In this document: positions 7,618-15,348 of the stretch, piece after piece | How positions within the stretch are numbered: the first letter of the stretch is position 1 | Layout of the letters: every line of letters begins with the position of its first letter | Source of the DNA: a virus | DNA: 64,000 bases | Direction: 5' to 3' (one strand) | Virus record (IMG/VR): IMGVR_UViG_3300036760_000689 | Coordinates: 1-64,000 of that record | Position numbers and translations under genes: made by a program | Notes under the pieces: model-generated | What the model was told of the DNA's origin: nothing | Databases searched by the model: none | What the model saw: the letters and a program-made list of their open reading frames with translations, nothing else

Positions 7618-8198
7618 GCATCATCGTCCTGAATTGTATCCTCCTCGTCACGAATTTGCTCTTCGGGTTCCAAAGTTTCGGCTTCGATCAGTTGGGAATC
7701 ATCCTCCATATTTCGGAGGACCAAACGAATCAAATCCTCAGCGCTTCGAATGCCACTACCCGAACCTGCGGAGGGATTGCCAAAATTCTGTTGAATGGCA
7801 ATCATGGGTTCGGCTTTGGCAATCATGCCGGTGGCTTCCCTGAATTCCTTGAGAATTCCAGCCGGCGAGATTCCAGCAACAAGGAAACTTCTGGCATCGA
7901 TCTTAAGTGTCTCCTGGAGGAGTTTACGAAAGTCTTCCGATTGCTGCCGCTGAACCAGAATACGATTGCGGTCATTGTTGTGCTGGATGATGGTGCGGAC
8001 TGGCTGGCCCGACTGGACATGCATGATGTCCTTTTGCACCTCGAGGGGAGGAAGATCATAAAATATGCCGATCTCCTCTTCAGTGTAACCAGACATCCAG
8101 ACGTTATAGCACTTGTTGGCCCGTTCGTGATGCGGATAATCGAGAGCTTCCCCGGATGGGTCAAGCTTGATGATGTCATATCCAGGGACCTTTGCCAT
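7614..8198 (-). CDS. Acidic HTH-containing protein, possibly terminase-small-subunit-like
   Basis: 194 residues. Residues 30-65 (KCYNVWMSGYTEEEIGIFYD then an LPPLEVQKDI helix) read as a helix-turn-helix of the kind found in phage terminase small subunits and sigma-like regulators. A helical middle follows, and the C-terminus is very acidic (from about residue 165). I infer DNA binding; the terminase link is only a suggestion because no large subunit is in the window. There is no ribosome binding site. A TATAAT hexamer ends exactly seven bases before the ATG, so the transcript could be leaderless. Confidence 0.6.
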   Translation of the reverse strand: MAKVPGYDIIKLDPSGEALDYPHHERANKCYNVWMSGYTEEEIGIFYDLPPLEVQKDIMHVQSGQPVRTIIQHNNDRNRILVQRQQSEDFRKLLQETLKIDARSFLVAGISPAGILKEFREATGMIAKAEPMIAIQQNFGNPSAGSGSGIRSAEDLIRLVLRNMEDDSQLIEAETLEPEEQIRDEEDTIQDDDA

Positions 8199-8204
8199 GC
8201 GAAT

Positions 8205-8235
8205 ATTATAACCCAGAAAGGCGCTTCATGAGCAA
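8205..8235 (-). promoter_or_regulatory. Possible promoter giving a leaderless mRNA
   Basis: On the minus strand TATAAT (8210-8205) lies six bases before ATG 8198, which would place the transcription start on the A of the start codon. The best -35 candidate is TTGCTC at a long 19-base spacing, so the element is weak. Confidence 0.3.
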
Positions 8236-8812
8236 GCTTTTTCTTTCCGAGGCGAGAATCAACGAGTTGCTATCATTGGCAGAGCCATACGCGCGCGATA
8301 ATTGCCTTTTCCGGCTGGCACTATGCACTGGCCTGCGCGTAAGCGACCTCATAAAGCTGCGAATCTGCCAGGTTGTAGATACGGATGGTTTGCCAATTCG
8401 ATCTTTGCGCGTGAAGATGAAGAAAACGAAGAAATACATCGAAAGACCGCTGCGCGAGGATTGCAGGCAAGCCATTGCGAAATACGTGGCCGAACGGCAG
8501 GATCGGAACCCTTACCTATTCCGACCTGACTCCCACAATTCGAAGGCAAGCCTGCATCCGATAAGCCGACAGGCGGCGCACGGGATTTATCGGAAGTATC
8601 TCGAAAAAATGTATCCGTGGAGCGTCCTGCAAGGTACGGGATGCCATGTTACACGAAGATCCGTTGCCAAGATCATCAGCGACAAAGCCGGAAGGATCGA
8701 ACCAGCGACGCAATTTCTGGGGCATCGTTCGATTCAAACGACGATGCATTATATCGATATGGATCAATATGGCCAGAAGGCGGATGGAATCGTACAATCG
8801 CTTTCTTGGTAG
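8228..8812 (+). CDS. Minimal tyrosine recombinase / integrase
   Basis: 194 residues. The tyrosine recombinase catalytic set is visible: R in TGLRVSDLIKL (about residue 38), H-V-T-R-R (about 148), L-G-H-R (about 173) and the tyrosine in TTMHYID (about 183). The N-terminal SAM-like core-binding domain is absent: catalytic boxes begin near residue 35, whereas integrases are usually 300-400 residues. The enzyme would be expected to catalyse site-specific strand exchange, possibly resolution or integration. ATG 8228 is preceded by AAAGG. Its stop codon lies inside the first leader-like repeat of the array locus. Confidence 0.85.
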   Translation: MSKLFLSEARINELLSLAEPYARDNCLFRLALCTGLRVSDLIKLRICQVVDTDGLPIRSLRVKMKKTKKYIERPLREDCRQAIAKYVAERQDRNPYLFRPDSHNSKASLHPISRQAAHGIYRKYLEKMYPWSVLQGTGCHVTRRSVAKIISDKAGRIEPATQFLGHRSIQTTMHYIDMDQYGQKADGIVQSLSW

Positions 8813-8862
8813 CCACAAAGTAGCCACATACGCCGATAGTACTAAGAGCTAGGAGCGAACCA
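8806..8862 (+). repeat. Leader-like direct repeat, copy 1
   Basis: 57 bases that align without gaps to 9193-9249. The conserved core is TTGRTAGYCACA, then GTAGCCACA, then a repeat of type GAWAGTACY and, 18 bases on, AGCGAWCCA. The nine-base stretch between the two repeats (AGAGCTAGG) is not conserved, as expected of a spacer. It ends as a stub of 1.5 array units, after which the small gene 8885-9184 starts. Confidence 0.7.
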
Positions 8863-8884
8863 ATATTACCAAAGGAGCACGAGC

Positions 8885-9184
8885 ATGAACCGTAAACAAA
8901 TATGGCTAATGTGGATCGGGATGGGGATCGTCTGTATCATATTACTCTTCCCCCCCTGGAAGTTTGTGGCCACAACTGCTAATGGAGCAATCTACGAGCG
9001 ATCGGGTCCATATCGAGAGCTGGATGCCCCTCCCCTTCCTCCCTGGAATAACTGGCATGCATCAATTGACTGGGAAAGGATGTTTGGACCGCTACTGGTG
9101 GTCATATTGTTGGATGCCGCTGGCATGATAACATGTCGCAAACGGAAGGTGTCGAAGACGATAAAAGATCAGGGCCGGGTTTAA
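8885..9184 (+). CDS. Small two-segment membrane protein
   Basis: 99 residues with two hydrophobic segments: residues 7-25 (IWLMWIGMGIVCIILLFPPW) and about 71-83 (MFGPLLVVILLDAAGMI). The loop between them is proline- and aromatic-rich, and the C-terminus is basic. AAAGGAG (8871-8877) gives a good ribosome binding site. It sits between the two leader-like repeats and therefore inside the array locus. I do not recognise a family, and any link to the array system is by position only. Confidence 0.6.
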   Translation: MNRKQIWLMWIGMGIVCIILLFPPWKFVATTANGAIYERSGPYRELDAPPLPPWNNWHASIDWERMFGPLLVVILLDAAGMITCRKRKVSKTIKDQGRV

Positions 9185-9192
9185 CGGGTTCC

Positions 9193-9249
9193 TTGATAGT
9201 CACACTGTAGCCACACTCGGAGAAAGTACCAAATAAATAAAGCGATCCA
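9193..9249 (+). repeat. Leader-like direct repeat, copy 2, at the head of array 1
   Basis: Second copy of the 57-base element (first at 8806-8862). It carries the same TAGYCACA-GTAGCCACA core and runs directly into the 18-base-period array. The spacer position holds ATAAATAAA instead of AGAGCTAGG. The conservation of leader and repeats but not of spacer supports the division into repeats and spacers. Confidence 0.7.
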
Positions 9250-9680
9250 TGCCTCATGGGAGTGCCAATACGGAGGAGCGCGCCATGAAAACTGAGAGTG
9301 CCAAATAGCGAGAGCGAGTCACTGAAAGGGAAAGTATCAGCGAGCCATCGAACCAGAGCCTACAAGGGCGCCAAAATGGAAGAGTGAGCCAAAATACGAG
9401 CGGGTATCTGACGATCGGTGCGAACTAGGCAACTCGAAAGTATTAGATAGAAGGAATAACCCATCGGCGTTGATAGTATCAAAAGAAGAGAGTGAGCCGG
9501 CGAAGAGGAGAGCATCACTTGCATAGAGTGAGACAGATGCGCAGTGAGCATCAGCGAGGCAGATCGAGCCATAAAACAAGAAAGTATCAGGGAAGAAGAG
9601 TGAATCAAGGGCCGAGAATGCATCGGCAATGTGGAATGAACCACATCATTTGAATGAAACAAGCAATCGGAGTGAAACCC
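9221..9680 (+). repeat. TIGR-like guide array 1 (18-nt half-units, 36-nt units)
   Basis: Short degenerate repeats alternate between GARAGTRYCA and GAGYGARYCA. The final C of each repeat falls at 9230, 9248, 9266, 9284, 9302, 9320, 9338, 9354, then every 18 bases to 9660. By hand count 23 of 24 intervals are exactly 18 bases (one is 16). Each half-unit is about nine bases of repeat plus nine of unique spacer, giving about 12-13 units of 36 bases. The plan equals the tandem interspaced guide RNA arrays of TIGR-Tas systems, which are processed to 36-nt RNAs with two nine-base spacers. The strand is assumed from the adjoining tas gene. The array ends just before that gene's ribosome binding site. 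Confidence 0.85.
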
Positions 9681-9695
9681 AAAAAGGAGAAACAA

Positions 9696-10712
9696 ATGTC
9701 TGACGAAGAAACCAAGGAACCCAATCAAGAAGAGAAAAACAAGGACCAAGAGAAAATCTCAGACGAGGAACTCAAACGAAGAAAGAAAGAGAAAAGAGAA
9801 AAGGACCGAAAGATTCGAGAGGAGATTGCCGAGTCCATCAGTCGCGTGACAACGGATATGAATGAGGCGGCGAAACTGATGACTCATCAGGAAGTGCGCT
9901 ACCTGGTAGATCTTTATTATCAAGTTCAAGATTTCCGAATTCAGGCTGCCAGTCAAGTGAGATCAATGACCCAATCCAAGGAACCAATATCATTGCTTGG
10001 ATGGGTTTACAAGTGCATGGAGACCGTCGAGGATGAGATCCGCAACATGCTCGATATTTACTCCGATCATGAATCGACCGGAATGGGCAAATGGGCCAAA
10101 GCCCATTGGGGTATCGGACCTGTCATGTCTAGTGCCTTGCTGGCGCACATAAATCTGGAACCGTGGAAGTGCGTCCATGTCGATGCCAAGGGAAAGAATC
10201 GCTGCAAGCCCGAAGATCCACATGGTCCGGAATGCCATTACACCATTCTTCATACTGCGGGCCATATCTGGCGATTCGCCGGCCAGGATCCTACATGTAA
10301 GTGGGAAAAAGGCACAAAACGCCCATGGAACGCAAAGCTCAAGGTCCTATGCTGGAAACTGGGTGAAAGTTTCGTAAAGGTTTCGAACAAGGAGGATGAG
10401 CTTTACGGCCACCTCTACGCCCAGCGAAAGCTGGAATATCAGAAAAAGAACGATGAAGGAGGATTCAAAGCAACAGCCGAGGCCGCGTTGGAAGCCAAGA
10501 ATTACGGCAAGGACACTGATGCCTACAAGGCCTACAGCAAAGGCATACTGCCCCCGGCGCACATTCATGCCATGGCACGACGCTATGCCGTCAAGATCTT
10601 TCTTTCTCATTGGCATGCGGAAGCCTACCGGCGGAAATATGGAAAAGAACCTCCCAAGCCTTTTGCAATCGCGATTTTGGGGCACGCTCATGAAATCGAC
10701 CCGATCGAGTGA
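9696..10712 (+). CDS. tas: Tas-type (Nop-domain / IS110-related) protein without nuclease domain
   Basis: 338 residues from ATG 9696, which follows AAGGAG (9684-9689). An upstream in-frame ATG at 9654 lies in the array and is rejected. Residues 1-50 are highly charged, 50-135 form long helices, 138-152 (WGIGPVMSSALLAHI) are a helix-hairpin-helix, and HIWRFAGQDP near 189 plus a long helical tail follow. This core is often annotated as an IS110/IS116-type transposase. The N-terminal RuvC-like DEDD domain of IS110 is missing, and so are HNH or RuvC domains, leaving the RNA-binding Nop-like part. Flanking TIGR-like arrays on both sides make a Tas protein the best reading: an RNA-guided DNA-binding protein. 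The final codons GAG-TGA coincide with the first repeat of array 2. Confidence 0.8.
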   Translation: MSDEETKEPNQEEKNKDQEKISDEELKRRKKEKREKDRKIREEIAESISRVTTDMNEAAKLMTHQEVRYLVDLYYQVQDFRIQAASQVRSMTQSKEPISLLGWVYKCMETVEDEIRNMLDIYSDHESTGMGKWAKAHWGIGPVMSSALLAHINLEPWKCVHVDAKGKNRCKPEDPHGPECHYTILHTAGHIWRFAGQDPTCKWEKGTKRPWNAKLKVLCWKLGESFVKVSNKEDELYGHLYAQRKLEYQKKNDEGGFKATAEAALEAKNYGKDTDAYKAYSKGILPPAHIHAMARRYAVKIFLSHWHAEAYRRKYGKEPPKPFAIAILGHAHEIDPIE

Positions 10713-11837
10713 ACCACGATTTTGGTAAGTACCGATCGGACGGAGTGAACCAAAATGTCTGTAAATGCCATTGGATGGGAAAGTGCCATTATATCAGAGC
10801 GAATCAAATCGGATGAGAATACCAACGCGGCAGAATGATCCATGACCTTCGAGCGTCTCAAAAAAACAGTGCAAATCAAAGGAACAGAAAGTAACATCGC
10901 TAGGGAATGAGCCATGGAGCTTGAAGGTGCCAACAATGATAGCGCGCAGCAATGGAAGAGAAAGTGCCAAATCAGTAGAATGATCCATGCGATAGGAGCA
11001 TGAAACAATAAAGCGGAGTGAGTCAGGGAACAGAAGAGTGCCATGCAATCCGAACGAACTAGGCATTAGGAGAATGCCGTTATATCGAAGTGAGTCAGAG
11101 AAGGGAAGAGTGCCAAGGAACCCGAACGAACCAGGAATCGGGAGAGTGCCACAGAAGCTGAGTGAGTCAAGCGACCTGAGAGTGCGCCAGGAAAATCGAA
11201 CGTCTGCCAACATTAAAGAAAGGATCAAATGGAGAGAGCGAGCCAGATTAAGGGAATGCAACATCCCAAATGGGCGATTCATGACCCGAGAAGAAGATCT
11301 CAAAAAGTGAGAGAATCATGGGAAAAGAGAATTCCAGGACGCGAGAATGAACCGCAGCCCAAAAAAGTATCAAGCCTAGTAAATGAATCAAAATATCAGA
11401 GAATGCCAAGGCTACAGAATGAGCTAATGAAATAGAGAGCACCCTAGCCAGTGAGCGAGTCATAAATACGGAGGGTTGCAAGGGACCTGAGCGAGCCAAA
11501 ATCCCCGGAGGGTATCAACCGAGCAGAGCGAACCAGAAGCGGAGAGAGTGCCAAATTCGCTGAGTGAGCCAGAGGGCAAGAACATAATAACGACGATGAG
11601 CGAACCAGACGAAGCGAGGCTTCTATGGAATCAGATCGAGTCAGAGCGTGAGATGGTATCACGGATCAAGAACGAGCCACTCTGCGCGAGAGTACCAACC
11701 ATTGGGAGCGAGCCAGGAGCAGCGAAGGTTTCACACACGGAGAGCGATCCGCTAACAATGAGTCAAGATCGCCAGACGTCTCACAAGAAAGGAACGAGTC
11801 AAATTACCAGAGAGTATCAAACGGATGGGAGCGTCGA
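10707..11837 (+). repeat. TIGR-like guide array 2 (about 31 units of 36 nt)
   Basis: Continues the array design for 1.1 kb beginning inside the stop codon of tas. Repeat ends fall at 10715, 10733, 10751, 10769 and so on. By hand count about 63 half-repeats are present and about 54 of 62 intervals are exactly 18 bases. Irregular steps occur near 10950 (19), 11006 (20), 11188 and 11208 (20 each), 11301/11317 (21 then 16), 11516 (19) and 11764 (14). The two repeat types alternate, with a phase slip near 10769-10805 and irregular order at the right end. Spacers show no obvious repetition. No gene in either direction is credible here; long frames result from the periodicity. Confidence 0.85.
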
Positions 11838-11903
11838 ATTCGATTGACATTGAATTTGCACAGATCTATCCTGAATTCGGTCTGTGTGTAGCCCCACTGG
11901 GCA

Positions 11904-11965
11904 ATCCTCGGCGTGCGCCGAGGATGGGTTTCTCTCTTGAGGCCGGTTGTTCTCCACGACCGGCC
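11904..11965 (+). terminator. Two tandem hairpins closing array 2
   Basis: First stem ATCCTCGGCG (11904-11913) / CGCCGAGGAT (11916-11925) is perfect over ten bases and is followed by GGGTTTCTCTCTT. Second stem GGCCGGTTGT (11941-11950) / ACGACCGGCC (11956-11965) has ten pairs including one G-T. They lie 65-130 bases past the last array repeat and directly before the glycosyltransferase gene. They are plausible transcription stops for the array transcript or a structured 3' element. Confidence 0.6.
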
Positions 11966-11974
11966 CCTTCTATA

Positions 11975-12619
11975 ATGCCCGAAACCGTTGCCATTCTAAT
12001 ATGCACATATGGTGATCGCGCCAAATGGGATATCCTCGCCGCGCGCGCAGAAGCATCAGTGCAACGCCAAAGGCGTGCTCCTGACCGATTCATCAGATTT
12101 CACGGCAAAAACCTGCAGCATGCCCGAACATATGCCGTGGATTTGGTTAAGCCTACCGATTGGCTTTGCTTCTGCGATGCAGACGACGAGCTGGAAGAAG
12201 GCTACCTTGAGGCCATGATGAAAGGATCAGGCGATCTACGTTATCCGTCCGTGCGCTATGTGAGCGACAATGTTGTTAATCCTAGCTCCTATCCACCCCC
12301 CCAGGTACTTCCGAGGCGTCCTCTGCTGTGCGGAAACTTCATGGTGATCGGTACGCTGGTTCGGCGATCCCAGTTTCTTCGCGTAGGAGGTTTTGACGAT
12401 TATGAGGCATATGAGGACTGGGCACTGTGGATCAAATGCTGGATCGATGGCGCAAAAATCTCGCTGTGTAGGGACGCGATTTACCGAGCGCATATGACTC
12501 CTGGGGGCAGGAATATCGTCAAGGATCCGATGGAAATCTTCGAACGAATTCTGCGAGATATGAAACCAAGGGCCGTGGCAAAGGGGCTTATCAATGAATA
12601 CAGCAGCATCGGTCGGTGA
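11975..12619 (+). CDS. Family 2-like glycosyltransferase
   Basis: 214 residues from ATG 11975; the frame is open upstream, but conserved sequence begins at PETVAILICTYGDR, the usual GT-A N-terminal strand. A DADDE motif (about residue 72) is the nucleotide-sugar/metal DxD. GGFDDYEAYEDWALWIK (about 145-160) is the typical GT2 acceptor-side motif. Expected role: sugar transfer from a nucleotide-sugar to a glycan or protein. No ribosome binding site is visible before the ATG. It overlaps the next gene by 26 bases and is first in a glycan-modification cluster. Confidence 0.8.
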   Translation: MPETVAILICTYGDRAKWDILAARAEASVQRQRRAPDRFIRFHGKNLQHARTYAVDLVKPTDWLCFCDADDELEEGYLEAMMKGSGDLRYPSVRYVSDNVVNPSSYPPPQVLPRRPLLCGNFMVIGTLVRRSQFLRVGGFDDYEAYEDWALWIKCWIDGAKISLCRDAIYRAHMTPGGRNIVKDPMEIFERILRDMKPRAVAKGLINEYSSIGR

Positions 12620-13280
12620 CATTTACGATTATAAGTTCGCCGACGCAGTTACCGAAGATTCGAGAAAATCGGCCGCGCAAATCATTCCTTATCTCGTCGA
12701 TCAATATAGGCCCAAATCGATTGTTGACGTGGGTTGCTGTCAAGGCGTCTGGCTTGCAGAAGCAAAAGCATATGGCGTAAAATTCGTCCTGGGAATTGAT
12801 GGCCCTCACATCAGACGCGAGGCTTTGTGCATTGATGAATCGGAATTCTTGGCATCGGATTTTGAGTGCGATTTTCCAAAGACGCACATTATCTTCGACA
12901 TGGCGCTGTGTCTTGAAGTTGCCGAGCATCTTACCCCTGGGTGTGGGGATCGACTGGTAGAATGGCTTTGTTCTCACGCCAAGGTCATCGTGTGGTCGGC
13001 GGCGATTCCAGGGCAGGCTGGCGTAAACCATATCAATGAACAATGGCCATCCGTTTGGCTTCCAAAGTTTGGAAAATGGGGATTTTATCCGTCGCTTAAA
13101 ATTCGGGATCATTTCTGGTATGCGCCCTCGGTGAGTATGTGCATACGGCAGAATATCATGATCTATGCTTGTTATCGATCCCCAGACGACGGCAGACCGA
13201 TCGACATAGTTCATCCGCAAGTCTATCTTTTCAAGATATTTGGATGGAATTATGGTGGAAATGTTCCGAAGCAACCCTGA
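12594..13280 (+). CDS. SAM-dependent methyltransferase (class I)
   Basis: 228 residues. Motif I IVDVGCCQGVW (about residues 43-53) is the SAM-binding glycine loop, the acidic LGIDG follows at about 67, and LCLEVAEHL (about 105) is the post-motif II EVxEH of Methyltransf_23-type enzymes. Its place between glycosyltransferase genes suggests methylation of a sugar or small molecule. It overlaps both neighbours slightly. Confidence 0.8.
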   Translation: MNTAASVGDIYDYKFADAVTEDSRKSAAQIIPYLVDQYRPKSIVDVGCCQGVWLAEAKAYGVKFVLGIDGPHIRREALCIDESEFLASDFECDFPKTHIIFDMALCLEVAEHLTPGCGDRLVEWLCSHAKVIVWSAAIPGQAGVNHINEQWPSVWLPKFGKWGFYPSLKIRDHFWYAPSVSMCIRQNIMIYACYRSPDDGRPIDIVHPQVYLFKIFGWNYGGNVPKQP

Positions 13281-13785
13281 TTCTTCTTGTCCTGGCCTTG
13301 AAATACCTGGCTGGATGACCGAGGGAGAGATGCGCTGGCTGCACGAGCAAGCCAAAAGCATGGCGAGCGTGGTCGAGATCGGCTGCTTAGTCGGACGGAG
13401 TACGGCAGCGCTCTTGTCGGGCTGCGCGGGGCCGGTATATGCAGTGGATTCGTGGGAAGGTGACAATTCGTCGGCGCTGCAGCAGTTTCGATCCAACGTT
13501 GGACACTACAAGAACCTTCGCATCTTCCCGATGAGGTCGGAATACGCCGCCCAATTCATCGGCTGTGTGGACATGGTTTTCATCGACGGCGATCACACCG
13601 AACATGGGCTTCGAACAGACTTCTCTTGCTGGCTCGACAAAGCGCGAGTGCTAATCTGCGGCCACGATTACGGTCATCCCGACTATCCATACGTCAAGGA
13701 GACCGTGGATGAATTCTTTGTTGGCAAGGACGGAGATTACGGAGTTGTTGATGCACAGTCAATCTGGTATCTGTTTAAAGCATGA
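13252..13785 (+). CDS. SAM-dependent methyltransferase (Methyltransf_24-like)
   Basis: About 177 residues. VVEIGCLVGRSTAALL is motif I, VDSWEGD the acidic motif, and FIDGDHTEHGLRTDF (about residue 107) the characteristic IDGdHxyexvxxDl of class I methyltransferases often found in sugar cassettes. The start is uncertain (TTG 13240, ATG 13252 or ATG 13261). An exact copy of the dispersed palindrome TCCAACGTTGGA is at 13492-13503. Confidence 0.8.
   Translation: MVEMFRSNPDSSCPGLEIPGWMTEGEMRWLHEQAKSMASVVEIGCLVGRSTAALLSGCAGPVYAVDSWEGDNSSALQQFRSNVGHYKNLRIFPMRSEYAAQFIGCVDMVFIDGDHTEHGLRTDFSCWLDKARVLICGHDYGHPDYPYVKETVDEFFVGKDGDYGVVDAQSIWYLFKA
13492..13503. repeat. Palindrome TCCAACGTTGGA
   Basis: Exact 12-base copy inside the methyltransferase gene; see the finding on the dispersed palindrome. 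Confidence 0.6.
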
Positions 13786-15337
13786 CTTCGGAGTTGTAAT
13801 CCCGAATCATTACCCAGATGTTATTTTCCCACTTGTCCAATCGTTAAAACGGCTCGAACCCGATGCGAGGGTAATTGTTATCGCGGACGGCCACACCAAT
13901 AGCTACGGGTTCGAGATGATCCCTTATGAGGGGCCTTTCGTCTTTTCCAAGGCTGTCAATATGGGAATCAAGGCATTGGATAGTGCCGATGTAATTCTGC
14001 TAAACGATGATTGCGTGCTGCTTGAGGAATTCAGCCTCTCCAAGCTGGCCTATCTTGGAGAGATACATCAAGATATCGGAATCCTCAGTCCGTTAATCAG
14101 AGGATGCGTGGGCAATCCTCTTCAGCGATCTCACGAGCTGAAAACATATTGGAAGCCATTCAAAGTTATCCAGCACCAAGGTGGGGAAATGCCCATCTGC
14201 TTCCCATGTGTCTGGATTTCGAGGAGGCTTATTAACACGATCGGCCTCCTTGACGAATCGTTTACAGGCTACGGATTTGACGACAACAATTATTGCAATA
14301 GGACTAGGGCGGCCGGATTTCACACATCCGTTACTTCCTGGGTGACCGTACAGCACGGAGACGGCGGTCGAGAGTTGGGAGAGGGCAGAGGGAAAACCTG
14401 GAGTATAAGTTACGCGCGAAGAGACCGCGAAAGGAGAAAGCAATTGGAAACGATTTGTGGTAAAGAGGGCTGGCTTTTTCAAACCGCGGAAGATGTCTTT
14501 GAACGGCTAAAGACTCCTGCAACCGATCAAGACGGCGACAATTGGAGAATCGCGTCTGGATATCGCACTTCTGCGTGCCTGCAGTTTTCCGGAGCGCAAT
14601 ATCTCACTCTAATCGGCCCAGAAAAAGCGAGTGCATATGCCAGAATGCTTCCCGATGAAATACAACTCGCAAATCCTACAGTTGGAGAGACGATCGCCGA
14701 GCGTATCGGTGAGAGATGCTTATATCCTGGCAAACTACTTGCATGGCAGGCGAGCGATTTCCCTACGTATGGGCCGCACGAAAGTCACTGGAACGATTAC
14801 GGAGCTTATTGTGTATATAAGGCAATCATGGCGCGGTTGTCTTCACTGAGCGGAAGATCTCTTGCCATCATCGAAAATCCAGAATTTGCGATAAAACCTG
14901 GACAGGGCTATTGCGACTTAGGACCATCGACGGACAGGGTAACCTATATTCCCCAAAATTCCCAGGGCCGATGTATATTCGATAATCTGATCTGGAGCCG
15001 GGGCAACGTCAAGATATTGACCAATCGCGATGCTTCTCTTCCGAAATTGGTGCTCTTTCGGGATAGTTTTTCCAATACGCTCTTGCCTTTTCTCGCCGAA
15101 TCCTTCAGTCGGATTGTTGCCATTAGTTCTTGGCATCCGATGTTTGATTTAGTGGCCTCGGAAAAACCTGATTTCGTTATCTGTCAGGTTGCCGAAAGAT
15201 ACATCATTCCTTTCAGTTATGTGATGTTGCAGGATTTTGCGGAACTATGCAAGATGAGCGTGGCAACCGTCGCGGCAATACCGGGTGGAGCACCCGCAAT
15301 TTGCTCTGCAAATGACGGCTTGCGGCACCATATTTGA
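13751..15337 (+). CDS. Fusion of glycosyltransferase and AlgJ/AlgX-like acyltransferase domain
   Basis: 528 residues from ATG 13751 (GGAG at 13741-13744). The N-terminal 240 residues are GT2-like: FGVVIPNHYPD, LNDDC (about residue 85) as DxD variant, and a GLLDESFTGYGFDDNNYCNR acceptor motif. The C-terminal 250 residues contain ESHWNDYGAY (about 335) and VLFRDSFSNTLLPFL (about 430), the pattern of SGNH-like AlgJ/AlgX O-acetyltransferase domains. A single polypeptide could transfer a sugar and acetylate it, but this coupling is inference. The gene overlaps the previous one by 35 bases. Confidence 0.75.
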   Translation: MHSQSGICLKHDFGVVIPNHYPDVIFPLVQSLKRLEPDARVIVIADGHTNSYGFEMIPYEGPFVFSKAVNMGIKALDSADVILLNDDCVLLEEFSLSKLAYLGEIHQDIGILSPLIRGCVGNPLQRSHELKTYWKPFKVIQHQGGEMPICFPCVWISRRLINTIGLLDESFTGYGFDDNNYCNRTRAAGFHTSVTSWVTVQHGDGGRELGEGRGKTWSISYARRDRERRKQLETICGKEGWLFQTAEDVFERLKTPATDQDGDNWRIASGYRTSACLQFSGAQYLTLIGPEKASAYARMLPDEIQLANPTVGETIAERIGERCLYPGKLLAWQASDFPTYGPHESHWNDYGAYCVYKAIMARLSSLSGRSLAIIENPEFAIKPGQGYCDLGPSTDRVTYIPQNSQGRCIFDNLIWSRGNVKILTNRDASLPKLVLFRDSFSNTLLPFLAESFSRIVAISSWHPMFDLVASEKPDFVICQVAERYIIPFSYVMLQDFAELCKMSVATVAAIPGGAPAICSANDGLRHHI

Positions 15338-15348
15338 TTCCTAGCCAA

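Noticed and set aside
7542-8231. 229-residue plus-strand frame
   Set aside because: It is antisense to the credible 194-residue protein on the minus strand (HTH, acidic tail) and has no recognisable motif.
9696-10712. Calling the 338-residue protein an active IS110 transposase
   Set aside because: The N-terminal DEDD RuvC-like domain is absent and the flanks are guide arrays, not the ends of an insertion sequence.
9360-11499. Several long minus- and plus-strand frames rich in Ser/Leu/His or Arg/Glu
   Set aside because: They run through the arrays. An 18-base period is a multiple of three, so frames stay open and give repetitive peptides. None has a ribosome binding site of the usual type.
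9221-11837. CRISPR array
   Set aside because: The repeats are only about nine bases, degenerate, of two alternating types, with nine-base spacers and an 18-base period. CRISPR arrays have identical repeats of 21-40 bases with spacers of about 30.
11971-11976. TATAAT as a promoter for the glycosyltransferase gene
   Set aside because: It overlaps the start codon, so a transcript from it would begin inside the gene. No good -35 is present.
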